Part shown: positions 10,701 through 17,506 of the stretch, one piece after another
Position numbering within the stretch: position 1 is the first letter of the stretch
Layout: every line of letters begins with the position of its first letter
Origin: Commensalibacter intestini A911
Lineage (GTDB): Bacteria > Pseudomonadota > Alphaproteobacteria > Acetobacterales > Acetobacteraceae
Direction: 5' to 3'
Assembly: GCF_000231445.1 (NCBI RefSeq)
Contig: NZ_AGFR01000003.1
Location: 124,001-188,000 of the forward strand
DNA: 64,000 nt
Program-made: the position numbers and the translations under genes
Notes under the pieces: generated by a model
What the model saw: the letters and a program-made list of their open reading frames with translations, nothing else
Told to the model about the DNA's origin: nothing
Databases searched by the model: none

Positions 10701-10892
10701 AGTCACAGAGGTCATCATTACCTCTGCACTGGCGCCAGGATAAAAGGTGCTGACTGTAATGGTTGGATAGTCTACTTGTGGTAAGGCGGAAAGAGGTAAC
10801 AAGCGATAGCCTAATATTCCGCAAATAAGAATAGCAAGCATGAGTAGGGTAGTTGCTACAGGGCGCAGAATAAAGAGGCGTGAAGGATTCAT
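7731..10892 (-). CDS. mdtB: RND efflux inner-membrane transporter, MdtB-like
   Basis: This is the first of two tandem RND subunits (1053 residues). It starts NPSRLFILRPVATTLLM, typical of MdtB/MdtC proteins. The relay Asp pair is in GFVVDDAIVMIENISRYIE (TM4) and the relay Lys in IGIVKKNAIMMIDFAL (TM10). The two RND genes are clearly paralogous, and the two-pump arrangement after a single adaptor matches mdtABC. A short Ser/Asn/Thr-rich insert lies at about residues 785-805. It overlaps mdtC by 4 bp and follows the adaptor gene after 36 bp. The mdtB/mdtC naming rests on order and similarity, so the physiological substrate is open. Confidence 0.93.
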   Translation of the reverse strand: MNPSRLFILRPVATTLLMLAILICGILGYRLLPLSALPQVDYPTITVSTFYPGASAEVMMTSVTAPLETQLGKIPGLDEMTSQSSGGASVITLRFNLTMSMDVAAQEVQEGINQANSLLPTDLPTPPIYAKVNPADTPIFTLGITSSTLPLTEVEDYVNTRLASKISQISGVGLVTLSGGQRKAIRVQMNIPKLTSFGIDLDSVRTTIGNVNVNSPTGTFDGPQRAITLQVNGQIQSVEQLLNQIIAYSNNGPVRLKDVATVVQGPENTQLQAWANKTPALILNVQRQPSANVIDVVDNIQAILPQLESSLPSGISLTPLTDRTVTIRASVHDVKLELLLAIILVIGVIFVFLKNISATIIPSLSVPLSIIGSAAIMYLLDFSLDNLSLMALTIATGFVVDDAIVMIENISRYIEMGEDRMTAALKGSEEIGFTIISLTISLIAVLIPLLFMGDVIGRLFYEFAVTLSVTIIISAIVSLTLVPMLCARMLQEQTKENQKIHFFDKIIHKIIALYDKGLQFVFRHQAITFFLTGCTFVLTCVLAYYIPKGFFPTQDNGILQGMSVMSQTSSLQVVSKKQQELANIILKDPDVVSLSSFVGIDGQNMTINQGRFLINLKERSQRSATADKIAKRITTAAHSVIGAQLYLQPVQDLALESSFSATQYQFLLENPNYEQFQIWVPRLIAKLKQNPILADVTSDLQAEGPVANVILDRTTGARYSITPQTIDNVLYDSFGQRQVSTIYTQSNQYRIILEAEPQFQKQIKSLNQLYLPGISGNSASDNTSGPTRNPTAGLVPLLEVTTVKYSTAPLLITHYKQFPATTISFNIAKHASLGDATKAIKQAEQDIHLPSSFVINFQGVASAFEKSLSNELFLIIAAVVAVYIVLGILYESFIHPITILSTLPSAAIGALFALWVDGSNLDIMGIIGIVLLIGIVKKNAIMMIDFALEAERVEKKSSLEAIHQAALLRFRPILMTTLAAMFAAIPMMLGTGTGSELRHPLGICIFWGLVASQLLTLFTIPVVYLYMERLSLWLRKRTVSRYRQKQLNQKAGQ

Positions 10893-10928
10893 CAGAACTT
10901 ATCCAAATTTAAAGAAAAGTAAAAAAAA

Positions 10929-12125
10929 CTATTGTGGGTTATTTGGAATAACAACGTTGGCACCATCACGAAGTTGATCAATACCATCTGTTACTACTTT
11001 ATCTTCGGGTTTTAATCCTGTTTCAATAACAGTATGTTCACCGTCATCATATCCAGTAGTAACATTTTGTAGTTTCACAGTAGAATTCTTTTGTACAATA
11101 TAGACGAAAGAACCATTAGGACCTGTTTGAATAGCATTATTAGGGACTGTGAGAACCTGATTTAGGGTTTTTACTAAAATATGTGCATTGACGAATTGGT
11201 TCGGGAACAATTCCCAATTTGCATTTGGAAAAATTGCCCGCATACGTACAGTTCCTGTGGATGTGTCAATTTGACTATCGACAACACTGGTCGTGCCGTT
11301 CGCTAGTTTTGTTGTGTTATCACTGTTCCAGGCTTCAACAGAAAGTTTTGGTTGTTTTTTTAAGGCTTCTAAAATCATGCTTAGCTTATTCTCAGGAACT
11401 GTTAAGATAACAGAGATTGGAGTCATTTGTGTTAACGTTGCAATCCCGTTACTTTGGCCTTCAGTGACATAGTTTCCAGCATCTACTTGTCTAATTCCAA
11501 TACGACCATCAACAGGTGCTATAATATGAGAATACATCACATTCAATTTTTGTTGTCGAATAAGCGCTTGATCTGCTTTGATTTGTCCCTCAAGTTGGGC
11601 GACTTTATATTGTTGATCTTGCGCAGTCATTGGTGCGATACTATTTTGTTTTAACAGCTGTTGATAACGTGTATTATCTAATTTAGCTTGTTTTAATGAG
11701 GCTTCATCAGATTTTAATGTGCCTTCGTATTGAGCTTGAAGAGCCTCATAGGGACGTGGATCAATTAATGCTAGTAAATCGCCTTTTTTAACCTTTTGTC
11801 CTTCGGTAAAATATACATCTTGTAAATATCCTGAGGTTCTTGCTGGAACGGTAATATTTGCAATCGGAATAACGGTTCCAAGCTCTGTAAATACAACAGG
11901 GACATCTTGATTTTTTGCAATTGCTATAGCAACAGGTTTTGGTAACTCAGCTGCTTTTTTTTCTGATGTAAAAAAAGTAGTGTGTACAAAACGATATCCA
12001 ATAACTAAAACAATAATAAGAATCAAAATTAAAAAAAATCTTTTGATCCATGGATAACTTTTAGGAGAAGAGGATAGAGTATCTGCTGTATTATGATCAT
12101 TGTTTGATGAAGGAGGGGACTGCAT
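10929..12125 (-). CDS. mdtA: RND efflux periplasmic adaptor, MdtA-like
   Basis: This membrane fusion protein bridges the RND pump and the NodT-like channel. The 398-residue product has a cytoplasmic N-terminus, one TM anchor (about residues 28-47, FFLILILIIVLVIGYRF), then barrel-sandwich/lipoyl halves (around GYLQDVYFTEGQKVKKGDLL and IIAPVDGRIGIRQVDAGNYV) flanking a coiled-coil hairpin. A beta-barrel and membrane-proximal domain end near EDKVVTDGIDQLRDGANVVI. It is the first gene of the mdtABC-nodT operon. The ribosome site (AAGATCG) is weak. No regulator gene is adjacent, so control is not evident. Confidence 0.93.
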   Translation of the reverse strand: MQSPPSSNNDHNTADTLSSSPKSYPWIKRFFLILILIIVLVIGYRFVHTTFFTSEKKAAELPKPVAIAIAKNQDVPVVFTELGTVIPIANITVPARTSGYLQDVYFTEGQKVKKGDLLALIDPRPYEALQAQYEGTLKSDEASLKQAKLDNTRYQQLLKQNSIAPMTAQDQQYKVAQLEGQIKADQALIRQQKLNVMYSHIIAPVDGRIGIRQVDAGNYVTEGQSNGIATLTQMTPISVILTVPENKLSMILEALKKQPKLSVEAWNSDNTTKLANGTTSVVDSQIDTSTGTVRMRAIFPNANWELFPNQFVNAHILVKTLNQVLTVPNNAIQTGPNGSFVYIVQKNSTVKLQNVTTGYDDGEHTVIETGLKPEDKVVTDGIDQLRDGANVVIPNNPQ

Positions 12126-12429
12126 TATTTCACGATCTTTTTATGAGTTTAACCAAAGCAACTATTATTGAATATGTTTTACAAGTCTTATCTGTAGTTA
12201 AAATATGATTATTTTATGACATATACAAAAAAAGGAATAATTAGGCTTATAGCTCAAATTTGAAAATATGTAATCTCCTTTATATATATATATCATCAAA
12301 GATTTATTAATTCTTTTTTTATATTGCATATAAAGGTTTTTGGGATTTTGTATGGACTTTATAGGATAGTGTTGTCATACTTGAATAGTTCAGAATATAT
12401 AAAATTTTGTTAAATAAAGGATATTTCTT
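12126..12429. other. Divergent intergenic region between mdtA and the DUF883-like gene
   Basis: These 304 bases hold no ORF or RNA gene that I can support. They are very AT rich and include a short TA run near 12283-12293. They must carry promoters for both divergent units; only the plus-strand one is readable. Confidence 0.6.
12372..12401 (+). promoter_or_regulatory. Candidate sigma-70 promoter for the DUF883-like gene
   Basis: TTGTCA (12372-12377) and TATATA (12396-12401) are separated by 18 bases and lie 28 bases upstream of the start codon. The match to the -35/-10 consensus is good, but the region is AT rich, so chance matches are possible. Confidence 0.4.
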
Positions 12430-12840
12430 ATGAGTAAAGATCTAAAAGATTCAGTAAAAGATGTAAGTGAAAAAGTCGAAGCTGCGATAGATCAAGGCAA
12501 AGAGCAACTGAAAGGCAATACCAATCAAGCAAAAGATGATCTGCATGATTTAAAAAATGATGCAAAAGATAAATTTCATGATGCTAAGAATAGTGCCAAA
12601 GATAGTTTTCATGATATAAAAAATAAAGCAGATGATCATTTTTCTGGGCTTAATGGTAAAGCTGAAGATTTTGCTGCGACAGCTGAGGACGAATTTAATC
12701 GTCTATATGGTGAAGAAGGCAAAATGGAATCATTGGTAAATTTCGTTCGTGATCGTCCTATTCTTTCTTTAGGTGCAGCAGCAGTTGTTGGGATTATTTT
12801 GACAAAATTATTAAAATGTTGTTGTCGTAAGCATCGTTAA
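12430..12840 (+). CDS. DUF883 (ElaB/YqjD)-like membrane-anchored 11-mer repeat protein
   Basis: This 136-residue, highly charged protein has an amphipathic helical body and a single C-terminal TM segment (about residues 108-127, ILSLGAAAVVGIILTKLL). That plan matches the DUF883/ElaB/YqjD family, which in E. coli tether ribosomes to the inner membrane in stationary phase. Residues 32-86 form five tandem 11-residue units with consensus N-x-A-K-D-x-F-H-D-x-K, reminiscent of LEA-type helices. The very C-terminus is unusual, with three adjacent cysteines then a basic tail (KCCCRKHR). The gene has its own candidate promoter and terminator. The family call is moderate and the function is inferred. 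Confidence 0.7.
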   Translation: MSKDLKDSVKDVSEKVEAAIDQGKEQLKGNTNQAKDDLHDLKNDAKDKFHDAKNSAKDSFHDIKNKADDHFSGLNGKAEDFAATAEDEFNRLYGEEGKMESLVNFVRDRPILSLGAAAVVGIILTKLLKCCCRKHR

Positions 12841-12865
12841 TTTTTATCGATAATGTCGAATAATG

Positions 12866-12911
12866 AAAAGCTATTTTTTCTATTAAAAAAAGAAAAAATA
12901 GCTTTTTTTTT
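12866..12911 (+). terminator. Terminator after the DUF883-like gene
   Basis: An inverted repeat (AAAAGCTATTTTTTC at 12866-12880, complement near 12892-12905) is followed by a run of T. It lies 26 bases past the stop codon and has an AT-rich stem but a strong U-tract. Confidence 0.7.
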
Positions 12912-12997
12912 AAATTTCATATTTTCCCTCTATTTTTTGCGACTCGTTGAGTATATTATGGTTTCGTTTAAAACCGATACAGAGTATTTAATTACAA

Positions 12998-13630
12998 ATG
13001 CATTATGCAATAGAAATCGCAGGCGTTGATGAAGTGGGAATTGGATGTATTGCTGGGCCCGTTGTGGCAGCAGCAGTCATGTTTCAAGGGCTTGTACCCA
13101 AAGATTTGCTGCACCACCTAGATGATTCAAAAAAGGTCAAACCGCTTTTAAGAGAACAAATTTTTACACGTCTTATGAGTTTACCACAGACTTTTGTTGG
13201 AATTGCTGCTGCTTCTGTTTCTGAAATTTTGGTTTTAAACATTAAAAATGCAGCAGGATTGGCAATGCAAAGAGCTGTTCGTAAACTTTCTTTGCTGCCT
13301 AAACTTGTTTTGGTTGATGGGAATTCATCTCCAGACTTTTTATGTATGACACAACCAATTGTCAAAGGGGATGGGCTTTCCTTTTCGATTGCAGCTGCAT
13401 CCATCGTGGCAAAAGTTATTCGAGATCGTTTAATGTCTCGTTTATCTAAAAGATGGCCCGCGTATGGATGGGATAAAAATGTTGGTTACCCAACGGCGCA
13501 TCATCGTCAAGCTCTGACTACGCACGGGTGTTCCCCGCATCATCGTCAGGGATTTGTAACGGTTAAACAACTTTCTTTTAAAATGAACTTTCAAAATAAT
13601 GGGGCGGCATTCGTGTCGAAAAAAATATGA
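12998..13630 (+). CDS. rnhB: Ribonuclease HII
   Basis: RNase HII cuts RNA in RNA-DNA hybrids and starts ribonucleotide excision repair by nicking 5' of single ribonucleotides. The 210-residue product has the acidic residues expected for the two-metal site: D11 and E12 in AGVDEVG, an Asp in LVLVDGN, and an Asp in AKVIRDRLM. It also has the family motifs IAGPVVAAAV, DDSKKVK and SFSIAAASIVAK. One feature is odd. The GRG motif that normally follows the first acidic pair reads GIG here (residues 14-16), losing the Arg used in substrate recognition. The gene overlaps ccrM by 4 bp (ATGA), so the two are translationally coupled. Confidence 0.93.
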   Translation: MHYAIEIAGVDEVGIGCIAGPVVAAAVMFQGLVPKDLLHHLDDSKKVKPLLREQIFTRLMSLPQTFVGIAAASVSEILVLNIKNAAGLAMQRAVRKLSLLPKLVLVDGNSSPDFLCMTQPIVKGDGLSFSIAAASIVAKVIRDRLMSRLSKRWPAYGWDKNVGYPTAHHRQALTTHGCSPHHRQGFVTVKQLSFKMNFQNNGAAFVSKKI

Positions 13631-14724
13631 GCGGTGCTGTTATGTTGGATCTTCCTTTGGATCAAATTTTAAAGGGAGAATGTGTTCAGATGATGAAAAA
13701 GTTACCTTCAGCATCGATTGATTGTATCTTTGCTGATCCGCCATATAATTTGCAGTTACAAGGAGAGTTACGTAGACCTGATGATACAATCGTTGATGGT
13801 GTAACCGAGGAATGGGATAAATTCCAAAGTTTTGCTGTGTATGATCAGTTTTGTCGAGATTGGTTAAAAGAATGTCATCGCTTATTACGTAAAGACGGCA
13901 CAATTTGGGTTATTGGTTCGTATCATAATATTTTTCGTATAGGCACGATCCTACAGGATTTAGGCTTTTGGATTTTAAATGATATTATTTGGCGTAAATC
14001 TAATCCAATGCCGAATTTTAAAGGACGTCGTTTTACGAATGCGCATGAAACATTGATTTGGGCTGCCAAAGGTGCGGACAGTAAATATCGTTTTAATTAT
14101 CAGGCAATGAAAACATTGAATGATGATATTCAAATGCGTTCAGATTGGTTTTTACCATTGTGTACAGGAAATGAGCGCCTTCGAAATGAGCACGGGTTAA
14201 AGTTACACCCAACCCAAAAACCTGAGAGCTTGTTGTATCGTGTGCTTTTATCATCGACGAATATTGATGATGTTGTTTTAGATCCTTTTGCAGGAACAGG
14301 AACAACGTTAGCCGTTGCTAAGCGTTTGCAACGTCGTTTTATTGGTATTGAACGTCATCCAGATTATCTGAAAGCAGTGAAGGCACGCTTAGAATCAGAA
14401 ACACCATTGCCTGTTAAAGATATTAAGCTTTCACCCGCAAAACGTGAAATCCCACGAGTTCCTTTTGGGAATTTAATTGAGCAAGGATTTATTCAGCCAG
14501 GCACTGTTTTAATGGATCGTCAAAGACGTGTTTTTGCAACAGTTACTTCTGATAGTACGATTATTAGTGGAAATCAAAGAGGGTCTATTCATAAAATAGG
14601 GGCTGTTGTCACTAATGCGCCATCTTGTAATGGATGGACATTCTGGCATTTTGAAAAAGACGGTGCGTTACATGCATTGGACGTATTACGCACCGAATAT
14701 AATCAAGCCACGGAAAAGAAATAG
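13627..14724 (+). CDS. ccrM: Adenine-specific DNA methyltransferase, CcrM-type (GANTC)
   Basis: This is an N6-adenine methyltransferase of the beta class. In Alphaproteobacteria, CcrM methylates GANTC late in the cell cycle and couples replication to transcription. The order is IV-target-I: catalytic DPPY in FADPPYNLQLQGELRRPD (about residue 37), then a central CcrM-specific stretch (GSYHNIFRIGTILQDLGFWI), then LDPFAGTGTTLAVAKRL for S-adenosylmethionine binding (about 218-234). A C-terminal RAMA domain (about 270-360) ends with IHKIGAVV and SCNGWTFWHF. Length (365) is typical. The start overlaps the rnhB stop; Met6 is an alternative start. The GANTC specificity is inferred from family membership. 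Confidence 0.95.
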   Translation: MSGAVMLDLPLDQILKGECVQMMKKLPSASIDCIFADPPYNLQLQGELRRPDDTIVDGVTEEWDKFQSFAVYDQFCRDWLKECHRLLRKDGTIWVIGSYHNIFRIGTILQDLGFWILNDIIWRKSNPMPNFKGRRFTNAHETLIWAAKGADSKYRFNYQAMKTLNDDIQMRSDWFLPLCTGNERLRNEHGLKLHPTQKPESLLYRVLLSSTNIDDVVLDPFAGTGTTLAVAKRLQRRFIGIERHPDYLKAVKARLESETPLPVKDIKLSPAKREIPRVPFGNLIEQGFIQPGTVLMDRQRRVFATVTSDSTIISGNQRGSIHKIGAVVTNAPSCNGWTFWHFEKDGALHALDVLRTEYNQATEKK

Positions 14725-14740
14725 ATTACTATTAAAATAA

Positions 14741-15325
14741 TTATCTATTTTGGAATCCTAAAAACCCGATTTCTGGTTTAGGGGTTCCACCTTTTTGGGC
14801 AATATAAGTAGCTTCATTTGAAGCCGTCATTGTACCACGTTTATTTTTACCTTTAACAGACATGCTTGCTTTGCCGTTTTTAACGGTAACGCCTGAAGAT
14901 TCTGTAGAAACACTCGCTAATTGTTGTGGAGAGTTATTATATCCACGCATAGATAATAATAAGAACGTAATACGGTCTCTGTTAAGATCGACAGACATTT
15001 CCAATGGTGTTTGTCCTAAGACATTCTCAGCGTGTAAATCTGCACCTCGACCCACAGCCTCTTGAGCTTGGCGTAAATTACCAACATTAATTGCATTAAA
15101 TAGCATTTTTGTTGGATTTACATCTTTATCCCCTGGATTGGCATTATCATCATCGTCATCAGAATTTTGCTGTGCTTTGGGCTGATGTTGTTGGGGCTGC
15201 TTTGATGTATGAGGATGTCCTGTAACTGTTTGTGCGTTTGCAGAAACAGGTGAAAGAAGCATCGCCATACAGGCAGATCCCAGCAATAAAGAGAAGAAAG
15301 GCAATAAACGAGGTTGAGAGTTCAT
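14741..15325 (-). CDS. Secreted ankyrin-repeat protein
   Basis: The 194-residue product has a signal peptide ending near SANAQ (about residue 32), a Gln/His/Asp-rich linker including a run of five Asp, then about two ankyrin repeats (about residues 75-135) recognisable from LFNAINVGNLRQAQEAVGRG and NVLGQTPLEMSVDLNR. The C-terminal 55 residues are basic and low in complexity. It is predicted periplasmic and would mediate protein-protein contacts; no enzymatic motif is seen. It lies 84 bp downstream of the MoxR/DUF58/DUF4159 operon on the same strand, so it may be co-transcribed with it. Its 3' end is only 16 bp from the convergent ccrM. Confidence 0.75.
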   Translation of the reverse strand: MNSQPRLLPFFSLLLGSACMAMLLSPVSANAQTVTGHPHTSKQPQQHQPKAQQNSDDDDDNANPGDKDVNPTKMLFNAINVGNLRQAQEAVGRGADLHAENVLGQTPLEMSVDLNRDRITFLLLSMRGYNNSPQQLASVSTESSGVTVKNGKASMSVKGKNKRGTMTASNEATYIAQKGGTPKPEIGFLGFQNR

Positions 15326-15409
15326 GATGCTATTTCCCGTGGCATTAAAATCGATCCTAGACAGTAGTTTTTTCCGTGTATCAAATCAAGTCCTAATATG
15401 ATTATCTAT

Positions 15410-17506
15410 TTAAGAAAAACTTTCTCGGTACCATGCCATAAAAATGCTTCCTAATCCAATGATTAAGGCTAACCAAGGGGATAGAATGTGATGAATTGAT
15501 TGCTTTGTTGTTGTATAAGTGACATGTTCAGGGAAATCCATTACAGATGAATTGCCATTAACCTTATCGTGTTTGACGACATGTATGTCAGGAACCTTTA
15601 AATGATTTGGAGTATCTCCCAGCCAATACATGCGCCCATACTGCTGTAATAAAGGATCAAGTTTTTGTCCTGTAACGGCGATATCTGTCATTTCTACTGG
15701 ATCAGAGGTTTGAGGTGCTGCATAAGCAGTTAAAGAACCATTCGTAATTTTCCATATTCCATCTTCTTTTGCTGGAATGGTCGCGGTGGCCTCACCATTT
15801 TCTATTGTTTTAAATTGTAAAGGTTGCACAACACCAGAAGGGGACGTAACAGTAAAATCTTGATTATTGATATTATTTGTTAACGTATGCCATTCGACAG
15901 TTAATTTTTGATCTTTAATAAATGCAGAAAGTTGCTCTTCTTCTAACTCTGGCTCTTTCATTAACCAATGAGAAAGACGACGAAGTAATTCTGCTTGAGG
16001 CCCATTTTTATTACTGCCTTTTGACCATAGCCAGATTTGATCTGATAATAGGAGCGCTACACGACCTTTATCTACATGATTTAAGATCAGTAATGGAGAT
16101 TGACCTGGGGTTTGCATTAAGACTTCACCCTCTGTGTGATCGGCTTTGAGATAACGATACCAAGATCCCCATATGGAATTATCTTTGTTAAGTCCTTTTG
16201 TGACCGGATGTTTTTGACCTAAATTGGTAAGTTCAGGTTTGAACTTTTGTTCTATCACATCTGTGGGTGATAAAACCGTTGCAGGTAATATAGAACGTAA
16301 GGGAGAGTTCTGTAGTGAAAATTGTTGTGCGAATTCTGGCCCTGAAATGAGTAGTAAACCACCACCATTTTTTACGTAATTTGCAATGCTGGCAATATAG
16401 TAAGACGGTAATGTATAGCGATTTTCGAAGCTATCCAAGATGATTAAATCAAATTGGTTAATCTTTTGCATAAATAATTCATTGACTGGAAAAGGAATTA
16501 AAGCCAACTCTGAATCAGGAATATTTTCATTTTGTTCGGCTGAACGTAAAATTGTAAAATGAACAAGATCTACAGATGGATCGGATTTAAGTAAACTTCT
16601 CCATGCACGTTCACCTTGATTAGGTGCACTGGAAACTAATAATACACGTAATTTATCGCGAATACCGTGAATATAAAGGGTTTGATGATTATTAATTTCT
16701 GAGATTTCACCTTTTAAAGGAGAGGCCGATAAGCCCACAAGGTTTTTCCCTGTATGGGTCACAGGAATAGTAATATTCTGTGGTTTACCAACGGGAACTT
16801 GCATGGTGATGGGTTGCTTATCTTCTTGCATAATGGTTAAGGTTGCATCTCCGCTTTGTGGAGAGCCTGTATCATTTACCTGAACTTGAATAGTCGCTTC
16901 TTTACCTACAATTGTATAGGCAGGAGCATGAAGAATTTTTAAAGAACGATCCGTTTGCTCTTTTGATGCAGGGAGTAACGCATAAATAGGAACAGTTTTC
17001 TGATTAGGAAGTGTTAAAAATTTAGGGAATTTTTTTGGCACGTCATTCACTTGCCCATCCGTAATTAAGACAACACCGCCTAGTTGAGACGCTGGAATTT
17101 CATCCGTTGCTTTTTGAATTGATTGAAAAAGTTGTGTGCCTTGTTGATATGCATTATGAACCGTAACAATTTTTGTTCTGACATTTTTCGGCACTTTATT
17201 TTGTAGCTGTTGTAAAGCCTCATTTGCAATTTTAGTGCGATTACCAATCGACATAGAGTCTGATTGATCCATCATGATGAGAATGGTTTCAGGTAAAATT
17301 TGCTGATGATTTTTGAAGATCATTGGCCCTGACAACCAGAGGAGTAAGATTGAAAATGCAAAAAAACGCCAGATTAGCCCTTTATAAGATTTATTAACTA
17401 AGCTGAACAGCAATACGATTATGCAGAGTCCTGCGAGTACAAGAATTCCCCAAAAAGGCAATAATGGATCAAAATGAAGGTTCAATGAAGAAAAAGATTG
17501 AGACAT
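15410..17506 (-). CDS. Membrane-bound vWA-domain protein of the MoxR/BatA operon
   Basis: This 698-residue membrane protein has two N-terminal TM segments (about 14-35 and 43-62), a von Willebrand A domain (about 75-205) with an intact MIDAS start DQSDSMS and the ITDG motif, a beta-rich segment (about 205-290), and a class-I glutamine-amidotransferase-like fold (about 290-490). It ends with a TM helix (about 672-690, LSPWLALIIGLGSIFMAWY). No catalytic Cys triad is evident in the amidotransferase-like part, so it is probably structural. It is the fourth gene of the MoxR-DUF58-DUF4159 operon and its start overlaps the preceding stop (TAATG). The operon is thought to act on the envelope; this protein's exact role is unknown. 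Confidence 0.8.
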   Translation of the reverse strand: MSQSFSSLNLHFDPLLPFWGILVLAGLCIIVLLFSLVNKSYKGLIWRFFAFSILLLWLSGPMIFKNHQQILPETILIMMDQSDSMSIGNRTKIANEALQQLQNKVPKNVRTKIVTVHNAYQQGTQLFQSIQKATDEIPASQLGGVVLITDGQVNDVPKKFPKFLTLPNQKTVPIYALLPASKEQTDRSLKILHAPAYTIVGKEATIQVQVNDTGSPQSGDATLTIMQEDKQPITMQVPVGKPQNITIPVTHTGKNLVGLSASPLKGEISEINNHQTLYIHGIRDKLRVLLVSSAPNQGERAWRSLLKSDPSVDLVHFTILRSAEQNENIPDSELALIPFPVNELFMQKINQFDLIILDSFENRYTLPSYYIASIANYVKNGGGLLLISGPEFAQQFSLQNSPLRSILPATVLSPTDVIEQKFKPELTNLGQKHPVTKGLNKDNSIWGSWYRYLKADHTEGEVLMQTPGQSPLLILNHVDKGRVALLLSDQIWLWSKGSNKNGPQAELLRRLSHWLMKEPELEEEQLSAFIKDQKLTVEWHTLTNNINNQDFTVTSPSGVVQPLQFKTIENGEATATIPAKEDGIWKITNGSLTAYAAPQTSDPVEMTDIAVTGQKLDPLLQQYGRMYWLGDTPNHLKVPDIHVVKHDKVNGNSSVMDFPEHVTYTTTKQSIHHILSPWLALIIGLGSIFMAWYRESFS

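Noticed and set aside
12283-12293. TA dinucleotide run as a repeat element or origin-like site
   Set aside because: It is only about five units in a very AT-rich spacer; no DnaA boxes or further repeats surround it.
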